From Candidatus Corynebacterium faecipullorum (GTDB taxonomy: Bacteria; Actinomycetota; Actinomycetes; Mycobacteriales; Mycobacteriaceae), in NCBI GenBank assembly GCA_019114925.1, contig DXEO01000203.1:1-13402 (forward strand): a stretch of 13,402 nt of DNA, read 5' to 3'. This document shows positions 6,126 to 13,402 of the stretch, in pieces; position 1 is the first letter of the stretch; each line of letters begins with the position of its first letter. Made by a program: the position numbers and the translations under genes. The notes below the pieces were generated by a model. It searched no databases. It was not told the origin of the DNA and worked only from the letters and a program-made list of their open reading frames with translations.

Positions 6126-6169
6126 AAGGATTTGGGTGGCTAGGCCATGACGTTGAGCCACTCATCCTT
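6126..6169 (-). terminator. Terminator overlapping the luxS 3' end
   Basis: The outer arms are AAGGAT (6126-6131) and ATCCTT (6164-6169). The inner arms are GTGGCT (6136-6141) and AGCCAC (6156-6161), with a possible G-T pair next to them. Together they form an interrupted stem with a 14-base loop. Read leftward, the outer arm runs into TTTAAAT, giving a T-tract that overlaps the murB stop. Rightward there is no T-tract. The last nine luxS codons lie inside the hairpin. It is a weaker structure than the one at 2772-2800 because of the internal loop. Confidence 0.58.
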
Positions 6170-6613
6170 GGCCGCAAGGAAATCGCGTGCGGCTTCCTGT
6201 GCGCCCTCGAGTGAGTGGTGTGCGCCCCAGCCGCACTGCACCTCGTTGGCGGCGGGTACTTCGGTGGCGTTGAGGATGTCATTGAGCGCGCCTTCGACCG
6301 CGCGGAGTAGCTCATCCTGCTCCATGCCGTTGGTGATGGCGTAGAAGCCGGTACGGCAGCCCATCGGCGCAAAGCCAATGAGCTTGTCGGTGTAGTTGCG
6401 CATGAAGTTGGCCATCATGTGCTCCACCGAGTGGATTGCCTCGGTGCCCAGGTGCTCCTTGTTGGGCTGGCAGAAGCGCAGGTCATACTTGATAATCTCG
6501 ACCCCGCCGCCCAGGTCGGTGCGGTCGGCGACGCGGATATAGGGGGCGTCGACAAGCCGGTGGTCAAGCTCGAAGGACTTTACGTTGATCTTGTTCTCGG
6601 TGTTCTCAGTCAT
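6140..6613 (-). CDS. luxS: S-ribosylhomocysteine lyase LuxS
   Basis: LuxS cleaves S-ribosylhomocysteine to homocysteine and 4,5-dihydroxypentane-2,3-dione, the AI-2 precursor, in the activated methyl cycle. The product is 157 aa, the normal family length. The Fe/Zn ligands are visible: His61 and His65 in HSVEHMM, and Cys127 in VQCGWG. The general base Glu64 and active-site Cys86 (MGCRTGFY) are also present, as is the N-terminal SFELDHRLVDAPYIR block. Nothing suggests loss of function. Its usual partner, the SAH/MTA nucleosidase, is not in the window. Upstream, a -10-like TACACT lies 8 nt from the ATG. GGGAAGG sits too close to the ATG to be a normal ribosome site, so a leaderless or very short leader is plausible. 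The gene is divergent from yihY (84-nt gap) and convergent with murB. Confidence 0.95.
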   Translation of the reverse strand: MTENTENKINVKSFELDHRLVDAPYIRVADRTDLGGGVEIIKYDLRFCQPNKEHLGTEAIHSVEHMMANFMRNYTDKLIGFAPMGCRTGFYAITNGMEQDELLRAVEGALNDILNATEVPAANEVQCGWGAHHSLEGAQEAARDFLAAKDEWLNVMA

Positions 6614-6621
6614 ACCTTCCC

Positions 6622-6627
6622 AGTGTA
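6622..6627 (-). promoter_or_regulatory. Putative -10 element of luxS
   Basis: TACACT read leftward (6627-6622) fits TANNNT and is preceded by GGT. Eight bases separate it from the luxS ATG at 6613, so transcription would begin within about two bases of the start codon. No -35 match is seen 17 nt upstream; -35 sequences are often poorly conserved in corynebacteria. Confidence 0.45.
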
Positions 6628-6666
6628 ACCACGGTTTAGCCTGTGGCCTGAGTGTCCTTCCCCTGA

Positions 6667-6689
6667 ATGCGTGTTGTGCCGCATACGCT
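6667..6689 (+). promoter_or_regulatory. Putative -10 element of yihY and overlapping dyad
   Basis: TACGCT (6684-6689) fits TANNNT and ends 8 nt before the ATG at 6698, the same geometry as luxS on the other strand. A dyad, ATGCG/CGCAT (6667-6671 / 6680-6684, 8-base spacer), runs into the hexamer and could be an operator. No Shine-Dalgarno precedes the ATG. Confidence 0.4.
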
Positions 6690-6697
6690 GGTCAGAT

Positions 6698-7882
6698 ATG
6701 AGCGAAGAGGAGACCCGAGGCAACGCTATTCCGGCTGAAGAGCCAGAGACCATCGTGCCGTTCAAGAGCTCGACCATCCTGGAAGTCCAAGGCCACGATG
6801 AGGAGCACAACCCCCTCGCTAAAGGCAACCGCCTGCGCAAAGAAAGCTGGGGGCTGGTCATCCGCCGTACATGGAATGACTTCTTCCACGATGCCTTCAT
6901 GGACCGTGCCGCCGGGATGACCTACTTCACCCTTATGGCTTTTGCACCCACGGTGCTGGCCGCCTATTCCATCGCCACGCTCATCTTCTCCTCCCGCCGA
7001 GCGCAAGTGGAGCAGCTGACTTCAGAGTTCATTGAGCAATACGTTCCCGGTTCGTTATCAGAGCAAGCCCACACGGTCGTTGGCACGATTATCGGCTCCA
7101 GTGCGCAGGGTACGTTGGCACTGATCATTTCCCTGGCCATTTCGCTATTTTCGGCGTCGGCGTATGTGCGGGCCTTCTCGCGCACGGCTAATACCGTGTA
7201 CGGCCGGGTCGAAGGCCGCGGTATCATCCGCACGTGGGCGCTGATGTGGGGACTGACAGCGGTCCTCGTGGTGGGCGCGGTCATCGTGCTCTTTGCCAAC
7301 TTGCTGCGTGATGCAGTTCTTAATGAAGGATTGATTCCGCTTGCGCGCACCGTAGGACTGGAGGATGCCGCCACGTACTTGGTGCGCATCTTCCTTCCGG
7401 TGTGGAACTGGCTGCGCTTTCCCGTCACTGTGATTGTGGTGCTTACGCTCATCGCGGTGCTCTATCACTTCGGCCCCAACGTGCGGCCCGGGCGCTTTAG
7501 GTGGATTACCTATGGCTCCGTGGTGGCGCTCGTGGGCACAGTTGCGTCTTGGGGCTTGGTGGGCCTCTACCTGAAGTACCTCGCTGCGGCCAGCGCCTAT
7601 GGCGCGTTGAGTACCGTCATGGCGGTCTTCGTGGCCACGTGGCTGATGAACACGGTGCTCATCGTCGGCATCAAGATTGATGCGGAGGTACTGCGCGCCA
7701 AGGAGCTGCAGTTGGGATTGCACTCCGAACGTTTCATCCAAGCCCCGCCGCGCGCCGATAACTCCTCCCAAGCCCAGGCCCGCGCCCAGAAGAGCTTGGA
7801 GCAGCGGGCGCGTGAGATTTCAGATAACGCGCGGCAGGCGCAGGATGAGCTTCCAGAGGAAGCAAGGGAAGAACGCGCTTAG
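6698..7882 (+). CDS. YihY/BrkB family inner membrane protein
   Basis: The product is 394 aa. A polar, acidic N-terminus of about 55 residues precedes an amphipathic stretch (WNDFFHDAFMDRAAGMTYFTLMAFAP). About six membrane segments follow, near residues 78-98, 138-160, 182-203, 240-258, 268-290 and 303-326. The AAGMTYFTLMAFAPT and YGALSTVMAVFVATWLMNTVLIVGIKIDAE blocks are the family signature. The soluble tail after residue 340 is rich in Ala, Gln, Glu and Arg. The family was once misannotated as RNase BN; its function is unsettled, with envelope or transport roles suggested. I chose ATG 6698 (MSEEE) over an in-frame TTG at 6671, because no ribosome site supports the longer form and a -10-like hexamer lies between them. 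It is divergent from luxS and convergent with fas. Confidence 0.88.
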   Translation: MSEEETRGNAIPAEEPETIVPFKSSTILEVQGHDEEHNPLAKGNRLRKESWGLVIRRTWNDFFHDAFMDRAAGMTYFTLMAFAPTVLAAYSIATLIFSSRRAQVEQLTSEFIEQYVPGSLSEQAHTVVGTIIGSSAQGTLALIISLAISLFSASAYVRAFSRTANTVYGRVEGRGIIRTWALMWGLTAVLVVGAVIVLFANLLRDAVLNEGLIPLARTVGLEDAATYLVRIFLPVWNWLRFPVTVIVVLTLIAVLYHFGPNVRPGRFRWITYGSVVALVGTVASWGLVGLYLKYLAAASAYGALSTVMAVFVATWLMNTVLIVGIKIDAEVLRAKELQLGLHSERFIQAPPRADNSSQAQARAQKSLEQRAREISDNARQAQDELPEEAREERA

Positions 7883-7946
7883 TTGACAAAACCTTGCCCT
7901 CGCGTTGCATGGATCGGCGCTAAGTTTGGCAGATAGGGCAGTTGTG

Positions 7947-7986
7947 AAGCCGAGGAGGCCCGCTTCTTAGCGGACGTTCTCGGCTT
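7947..7986. terminator. Hairpin between yihY and fas (possible bidirectional terminator)
   Basis: The outer arms AAGCCGAG (7947-7954) and CTCGGCTT (7979-7986) pair perfectly over 8 bases. An inner CCGCT/AGCGG stem (7960-7964 / 7969-7973) closes a 4-base TCTT loop. The position between the convergent stops (7882 and 8021) suggests termination for both genes. Neither side has a proper T-tract (GTGCC rightward, CACAA leftward), so termination is inferred mainly from place and stem strength. The rest of the 138-nt gap holds nothing else I can support. Confidence 0.5.
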
Positions 7987-8020
7987 GTGCCTAGGGCTTG
8001 CTGTTAGGGGGGCTAGCGCC

Positions 8021-11000
8021 TTAGGCGGAGGGGTAGGTGCCGTCTTCGGTGAGGCGCGCGGAGTCGTCGAGAAGCATGGCAATCTCGGCGGCCTTGGCGT
8101 CGCGTGCCGGGAGGCGGCGGCCTTCGATGACCTCGAAGAGCGGGGCGCGGCCCAGCATGCCGGCCTCGAAGTGGGCGCGGCCAGCACGCAGGCGCTGCTC
8201 GGCGCGCTCACGCCACTGGGCGGCGGCATCCGTGCCACGCTGCTGGGACACAGCCTGCTCGAACACGCCGGGGTGGGCGTAGACGATGAGCGCGCTGACG
8301 TGGCCAAAGCCGAGCGAGGTCAGCACGGCTGCCTTCACGCTGTGGCCCGCCGCAGCGAGATCCAGCGGGGAACGCAGCCACACCAGGTTCGGCGCCTTCG
8401 GGGCGATGAGCGGGTCGACACAGTCCAGGGACACGTTCGCCGGGATGCGGTGCGTGCGGAAGACGTCGATGATACCGCCGGTCTGGAAGAGCGCGGCACC
8501 CGCCTTGGAGTGGCCGGTGAGTGTCTTCTGGGAGATGACGAACATCGGCTGGTCCTCATCGCGGCCAATTGCCGGCCACAGCAGGGAGTGCAGCTCCGAC
8601 TCGTTGGGGTCGTTGGCGTTGGTGGAGGTGTCGTGCTTGGACAGGACGCTGACGTCGTTCGGTGTCAGGCCCAGACCGCGCAGCGAGCGCGCCAGGCGGG
8701 AGTTCTCCCGGCCACGGCCAGCGCCCAGCGCACCCAGGCCAGGGGCCGGGATGGAGGTGTGGGCACCGTCGCCATAGGAGGCCGCGTGCGCGACCACTGC
8801 GAGTACCGGCAGTCCTAAGTCGGCTGCTAGTGAGGCACGAACTAGCAGGACCGTGCCGCCACCCTCGCCTTCGAGGAAGCCGCCGCGGCGGCGGTCGTTG
8901 GCGCGGGAGATGAAGCGATCATCAATGCCCTTGGCGGTCATCTTGGCGGTCTCCGCGGTGGCGTTCATATCGCCGAAGCCCTGGAGGGATTCCACCTGGA
9001 CATCGTCGATACCGCCGGCCACGACCACATCGGCCTTGCCCAGGGCAATCTTGTCCACGGCCTCCTCAATCGACACCGCTGCGGTAGCGCAGGCGCCGAT
9101 GGGGTGAATCATGGAACCGTAGCCGCCCACGAGAGACTGCATGGTGTGCGCCGCGATGACGTTCGGCAGGGCCTCCTGCAGGATGTCGGACGGGCGCTCC
9201 TCACCGAGGAAGCGGGTGACGAAGACCTTGTGCAGGGACTCCATGCCGCCGATACCGGTTCCCTGCGTGGTGGCCACTTGGCCCGGGTGGATGGAGCGCA
9301 GCAGCTCCGCCGGGGAGAAGCCAGCCTGGGTGAAGGCATCCACCGCCGTGACCAGGTTCCACACTGCCATGCGGTCGAGGGAATCGAGCATGTGCTCCGG
9401 GATTCCCCACTTGGCGGGGTCGAAGTCATCCGGCATCTGGGCGGCGACGGTGCGGGTCAGCGTAGCCTTACGCGGAACCTTGACGGTGGCACCCTGGCGG
9501 CGGGTGACCTGCCATTCGCCGTCCACCTCGGCGATGCTGACGAACTCCGGGTCCGCTTCCTGGATATCGCGGGCGGTGGCCTCCGAATCCACGGTGAAGG
9601 TGACGTCGCGGTCGAGGAAGACGGTGGTCAGGTCGATGGAGCCGCGGTCGGTGAGGTGGTACTTATCCGTTAGCGTACGCACGCCGGAGCGTGCAACGAC
9701 CTCATCGCGGAAGCGCTCGAAGATGTCCTCTTCGGCAATCTCCTCATCGCTCTCCACCACGAACCAGCCCGGGTGCGGGTCCTCGCGCCATTCCACCAGC
9801 CCGGTCATCCAGGCCAGCTCCAGCACACCAGCGGCGGTCAGTTCCGCGGAACCATCGCGCTGCAGGCCATACTCGGCCTCGAAGCGCGTGCGGCCGGAGC
9901 CCCACGAGGAGACCTCGCCGATACCGGCGATGACCACCATGTCCTCCAGGTCCGTGGTGACCTGGCCGATTTCTTCCTCCAGGCCAGGCTGCACTGCTTG
10001 CACTTGGTTGGGCAGCGCGGTGATGGTCGCGGGGGCCTCCTGCTCCTCGTGCGGAACTGCGTTAGCGGTTTCCGCACCTGCGGCAAGCTCCTTGAGGGAG
10101 AAGCCCTCCAGGCCACCGGTGAGGTCCTTCTCCACCGGGGCGTGAGCTGCCTGCTCGCGCGAGTCGGCGCTGGCCAGGTCCATGAGCTCGGCGGAAATCT
10201 CCTCCGGGCTCCACACCTTGATGCCTGCCTTCTCGGCGGCGGGCACCAGCCCATCGTTGCCACCCATGAGGTGCGTGCCGGCCACCCAGCCGATCTTGGC
10301 CTGGGCCAGGGTCACACCCTGCGGCCAGCCGGCTTCGACCTTCCACTTATTGAGGATGGCATCGAGTGCGGCCTTGACCTCTCCATAGGCGCCGTCGCCA
10401 CCGAAGGTGCCGCGGTTGGGCGAGCCCGGAAGGACAACGTGGCAGCGCTTGTCGACGTCTTCCTGGCTCAGTCTTGCCAGCCCCGCAATGGTGCGCTCGA
10501 CGGACCACAGCAGCAGGCGGGCCTGGGCCTCGGTGGTGCCGGAGGCATCCGCTAGCGAGCCGGAGACACTCGGCGCAGCGAAGGGGAAGGCCAGCGTCGG
10601 CGTGAGGGCGGGTTTGAGGATCTTGACCTCGTTGCCCACGGACTCGCGCTGTTCGGTGCCGATCCAATCGATGAGCGCGTCAATATCGCGGAAGCTCGAC
10701 AGGTTCGCCGGGACCAGCCACAGGGCGGAACCAGCAGCGCCGTGCTCAGCGTAGAGCGTGCGCGCGAATTCCTTGCGGGCCTGGCTGACACGGGAGGCGG
10801 TCATGATGACGGTTGCGCCGCCCTCCAGCAGGCGCTCGACCAGCGCGGTGGCGATGGAACCAGGGGCAGCACCCGTGACCAGGGCAACCTCACCGGCATA
10901 CGCGCCGGGGGTGGTGTCAACGGCGGCCTTGGCGATATCCTCGCGCTTCCACCAGCGCGCCTGACGCGCCAGGTCCTCGCCGACACCGCGGAAGCTGTCT

Positions 11001-13402
11001 ACCGGGTACTCGGCCTGGCCCAGTGCCAGGCGGGCGAGGCGCTCGCGGGCGATGGCCCAGGAGTCGTCGAAAAGCACGGCCTTGTTCGCATCGAAGGAAG
11101 GCGTGACGGACTTGAGCCAGCCGGATCCGAGCTCTGCCTCGACGGCATCGATGACGGTGGTGTCAGGTGCCTCGATGAGCTCCGGCTCGGAGTCCAAGCC
11201 CAGCTGGGAAAGAACCTGGCGGGCGACAGTAGCCAGCACGCCGTTCTCACCGGTGACGGTCTCGGCGAAGGCATCCAAAGCAGCAGAGTCGACCACGGCA
11301 CCGCCACCGGCACCACCGGCGGCTGCGCCCTTGGACACGGATGCACCGTGAGTAGCGGCGACGGCCTGGACGGCAGCGTCGATCAGCTCGTGTGCTGCGG
11401 ACTTCGAGGTAGCGCTCGCCGGCACGGTGCTCAGCGAGCCGCCGCGCACGGAATCCTCCTCGCGGGAGCCGAGCAGGATCTCCGCCTCGACGTGGGCAAC
11501 CCAGGACTCGGGCAGGCCCCAGGTGCCGGTGACGTAGTCCGCCACGGCGGTGGGCTTGAGGCCCGCTGCACCAAAGAGCTGGCGCAGGCGCGCACCGACG
11601 GCCTCACCCAGCACCGGGCCGAAAGCGGAGTAGCCCGGGGCGGCGGTGGCGACCTTCTCGCGGAGCGTGGCCACGTCGGCATCGGCGGCGCCATCGATGG
11701 CCGGCACGCCGATCTCCGCGGACATATCCATGAGCAGCTGGTTGCGGCGCGAGGACACACCGTTGGTCAGCTCCTCCACGGTGTCGGAGTCCGTGATCTG
11801 GTCCACGCGGATCTTGTTCTGGAAGGCGAAGAGCACCATGATGGCCTCCGCAGCACCGAAGCGTAGCTCGGGGGCGTCGCTAGACGCGACGCCCGGGGCT
11901 GCAGGTGCGTTGGTGGGCGCAGGAGCAGGTGCGGCAGCCGGAGCCTCGGCAGCCTCGACTGGTGCCTCGGTGGCTTGTGGTGCCTCTTCGGCGTCGGTTT
12001 CTGGAGCCGGTGCGGCGGCGGGGGCTTCGGAGACGTCGGCAAGCATAACCTGGTCCTGGTCGCGCTCCACATTGAGCACGCGGATGGTGCCCTCCGGGAT
12101 GCCGGCGACGGCCAGCGAGCGGGTAGCCAGGTTGGTCAGCGTCGGGGAAGAAGCCAGGCCGACCTCGATGATCTGCTCGACCTTGCCAAAGAGGAACTCC
12201 TGGGTCTCAATCCAGCGCACAGGCGAAGCGAACTGCCAGGACAGCAGCTCGATGAGCAGCAGGCGGGCGAGCTCGTGCTCGGAGAGGTCCTCCACCTTCA
12301 GCCCGTCCAGCTTGCCGGAAGGCGCCAGTGGGGCCACGGCGTCGACGAAGTCCTGGGTGAGCTCGAATGGGCGGGCCACCAGGTTCGGGATATAGCGGCC
12401 TACCAGGGCATCCAGATCCAGCTTCTGCGGCAGCAGCTCATCGAGCTTCTCAGCGAAGGCCGGAACACCCTCGCGCAGCACGCGGGAGTGGAAAGGCACG
12501 TCGATGCCCGGGACCATGACGGCCGCGCGCGGGGCGATGGCATTGGCCTTGTCCACCAGGGCCTTGAGTCCCTTCTTGGTACCGGCGACGGAGTATTGCT
12601 GGCCGCGGATGTTGTAGTTAACAATCTCCAGGAACTCACCGGTGGTCTCAGCGACCTCAGCCACCCAGGCGTCGACGCTGTCGGCGTCAATGCCGGCCAT
12701 GTTCGGGCGCAGTGCCGCCATGGCGTACTCGGAGTTACCCTCCGCGTCGCGCGGGACCAGGCTACCCATGGCGGAGCCGCGGGAGTAGACGATGTCGATG
12801 ACACCCTCAAGGTCAAAGATATTCGCCAGCGAGGCTAGCGCGGTGTACTCGCCCAGGGAATGGCCAGCGAAGTAGGAGGTCGGGGCCAGGGCGTCCTCGG
12901 CGCGCAGACGCTCGGTTTGGGCATAGGCCACCACGGCCAGGGCCACCTGCGTGAACTGGGTCAGGTGCAGCACGCCCTGCGGGTGGCGGAAGGTGGTGCC
13001 GCGGACGGTGAGCTCCGTCGGGTTCTCATCGATGATCTTCTGGATGCTAAAGCCCAGGTTCTCGCGGGTATGCGCATCAGCGCGGCGCCATGCCTCGCGG
13101 GCTGCCGGGGAGGCCTGGCGGTCGCCCTTGCCCATGCCCTCGGCCTGGATGCCCTGGCCGGGGTAGACATAAGCCGTGGTAGGCGCGGCCAGCAGAGCCT
13201 GGCCGCGGGAGACCACCTCGCCGTCGATGCGGCAGGTGACCTCGAGTGCCTGGTGGATGCTCTTGCGGCCGACGCGCTCGACGGTGACCTCGATGTCATC
13301 GCCCAGCTGCACCATGCCGTACATGGAATAGGTCCAGCCCACCACGCGGCCGTGGCGCCCGGCCACCTGCTGCGCGGCGGCCGAGAGCCACATGCCGTGT
13401 AC
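8021..13402 (-). CDS. fas: Type I fatty acid synthase, C-terminal part (DH end-MPT-ACP-KR-KS); 5' end beyond window
   Basis: Bacterial FAS-I is a very large cytosolic enzyme (about 3,000 aa) that makes long-chain acyl-CoAs from acetyl- and malonyl-CoA; in Corynebacterium these feed membrane lipids and mycolates. The frame is open to the right edge and 1,793 codons are visible. Counting from the in-frame Met at 13393: the end of the MaoC-like dehydratase (~1-70, after VHG); malonyl/palmitoyl transferase with GHSLGEY (Ser179) and the VPGIDVPFHSR block; an Ala/Pro/Glu linker (~455-505); the ACP region with GVSSRRNQLL and the likely phosphopantetheine site Ser547; a Gly/Ala linker (~688-700); ketoreductase with VTGAAPGSIA (839-848) and YGEVK (Tyr1003, Lys1007); and ketosynthase with GACATAAVS (Cys1435), His1587 (SKHDTST) and His1628 (LTGHSK). 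All catalytic residues seen are intact. There is no fused phosphopantetheinyl transferase, and the separate acpS is not in the window. The acetyltransferase, enoylreductase and rest of the dehydratase must lie to the right. Confidence 0.96.
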   Translation of the reverse strand, partial: VHGMWLSAAAQQVAGRHGRVVGWTYSMYGMVQLGDDIEVTVERVGRKSIHQALEVTCRIDGEVVSRGQALLAAPTTAYVYPGQGIQAEGMGKGDRQASPAAREAWRRADAHTRENLGFSIQKIIDENPTELTVRGTTFRHPQGVLHLTQFTQVALAVVAYAQTERLRAEDALAPTSYFAGHSLGEYTALASLANIFDLEGVIDIVYSRGSAMGSLVPRDAEGNSEYAMAALRPNMAGIDADSVDAWVAEVAETTGEFLEIVNYNIRGQQYSVAGTKKGLKALVDKANAIAPRAAVMVPGIDVPFHSRVLREGVPAFAEKLDELLPQKLDLDALVGRYIPNLVARPFELTQDFVDAVAPLAPSGKLDGLKVEDLSEHELARLLLIELLSWQFASPVRWIETQEFLFGKVEQIIEVGLASSPTLTNLATRSLAVAGIPEGTIRVLNVERDQDQVMLADVSEAPAAAPAPETDAEEAPQATEAPVEAAEAPAAAPAPAPTNAPAAPGVASSDAPELRFGAAEAIMVLFAFQNKIRVDQITDSDTVEELTNGVSSRRNQLLMDMSAEIGVPAIDGAADADVATLREKVATAAPGYSAFGPVLGEAVGARLRQLFGAAGLKPTAVADYVTGTWGLPESWVAHVEAEILLGSREEDSVRGGSLSTVPASATSKSAAHELIDAAVQAVAATHGASVSKGAAAGGAGGGAVVDSAALDAFAETVTGENGVLATVARQVLSQLGLDSEPELIEAPDTTVIDAVEAELGSGWLKSVTPSFDANKAVLFDDSWAIARERLARLALGQAEYPVDSFRGVGEDLARQARWWKREDIAKAAVDTTPGAYAGEVALVTGAAPGSIATALVERLLEGGATVIMTASRVSQARKEFARTLYAEHGAAGSALWLVPANLSSFRDIDALIDWIGTEQRESVGNEVKILKPALTPTLAFPFAAPSVSGSLADASGTTEAQARLLLWSVERTIAGLARLSQEDVDKRCHVVLPGSPNRGTFGGDGAYGEVKAALDAILNKWKVEAGWPQGVTLAQAKIGWVAGTHLMGGNDGLVPAAEKAGIKVWSPEEISAELMDLASADSREQAAHAPVEKDLTGGLEGFSLKELAAGAETANAVPHEEQEAPATITALPNQVQAVQPGLEEEIGQVTTDLEDMVVIAGIGEVSSWGSGRTRFEAEYGLQRDGSAELTAAGVLELAWMTGLVEWREDPHPGWFVVESDEEIAEEDIFERFRDEVVARSGVRTLTDKYHLTDRGSIDLTTVFLDRDVTFTVDSEATARDIQEADPEFVSIAEVDGEWQVTRRQGATVKVPRKATLTRTVAAQMPDDFDPAKWGIPEHMLDSLDRMAVWNLVTAVDAFTQAGFSPAELLRSIHPGQVATTQGTGIGGMESLHKVFVTRFLGEERPSDILQEALPNVIAAHTMQSLVGGYGSMIHPIGACATAAVSIEEAVDKIALGKADVVVAGGIDDVQVESLQGFGDMNATAETAKMTAKGIDDRFISRANDRRRGGFLEGEGGGTVLLVRASLAADLGLPVLAVVAHAASYGDGAHTSIPAPGLGALGAGRGRENSRLARSLRGLGLTPNDVSVLSKHDTSTNANDPNESELHSLLWPAIGRDEDQPMFVISQKTLTGHSKAGAALFQTGGIIDVFRTHRIPANVSLDCVDPLIAPKAPNLVWLRSPLDLAAAGHSVKAAVLTSLGFGHVSALIVYAHPGVFEQAVSQQRGTDAAAQWRERAEQRLRAGRAHFEAGMLGRAPLFEVIEGRRLPARDAKAAEIAMLLDDSARLTEDGTYPSA

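Noticed and set aside
7883..7888. Perfect TTGACA -35 hexamer after the yihY stop
   Set aside because: No TANNNT -10 lies 16-18 nt downstream and there is no gene or plausible RNA behind it, so it is most likely chance.
8007..8026. GCGCC-TTA-GGCG small palindrome at the fas stop
   Set aside because: Short stem with a 3-base loop and no T-tract; common by chance in high-GC DNA.
10742..11866. Long 374-codon open frame on the + strand opposite fas, with similar ones at 9141-10145 and 7985-8818
   Set aside because: They lie antisense to strongly supported FAS-I domains, are low-complexity Gly/Arg/His-rich or Ser/Arg-rich translations with no family resemblance, and arise from high-GC third-position bias.

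Overview
The window looks like chromosomal DNA from a high-GC actinobacterium of the mycolic-acid group, most likely a Corynebacterium. The evidence is the family mix: a bacterial type I fatty acid synthase, DUF2516, DUF2505, an LmeA/DUF2993-type protein and a type I MurB. The gene order DUF2516 / DeoC / DUF2993 / DUF2505 / murB also recalls, from memory, the hbhA-deoC-murB region of Mycobacterium tuberculosis (Rv0475-Rv0482). Species cannot be fixed from the sequence. No mobile element, CRISPR array, rRNA or tRNA was seen.

Layout. Bases 1-276 hold no gene; they contain a DtxR-like box and inverted repeats. A rightward cluster follows: a DUF445 membrane-protein gene broken by an in-frame amber codon (277-1611), a 150-aa helical protein at the hbhA position (1627-2079), a DUF2516 membrane protein (2093-2383), and a 151-aa truncated DeoC-like protein (2383-2838). 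It meets a leftward operon head-on: DUF2505 (4984-4493), a SAM-dependent methyltransferase (4465-3656) and an LmeA-like lipid-binding protein (3632-2835). murB (rightward) is divergent from DUF2505 and convergent with luxS (leftward). luxS is divergent from a YihY/BrkB membrane protein (rightward). That gene is convergent with the last ~1,793 codons of a fatty acid synthase gene that runs off the right edge.

Together these are mostly cell-envelope and housekeeping genes: fatty acid synthesis, peptidoglycan precursor synthesis, envelope lipid handling, and the activated methyl cycle with AI-2 production. They are packed in alternating orientation.

The most interesting signals are regulatory or decay-related. 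(i) A near-perfect intrinsic terminator for the leftward operon lies inside the 3' coding end of the opposing deoC-like gene, on the codons around its Schiff-base lysine. (ii) That DeoC-like protein keeps the lysine but has lost the Asp102-equivalent and the whole C-terminal part of the barrel. (iii) Four divergent start codons (DUF2505, murB, luxS, yihY) each have a TANNNT -10-like hexamer 7-8 nt upstream and no convincing ribosome binding site, which suggests leaderless transcription. (iv) DUF445 carries a single nonsense codon in an otherwise intact frame. No wholly new multi-gene system was recognised.
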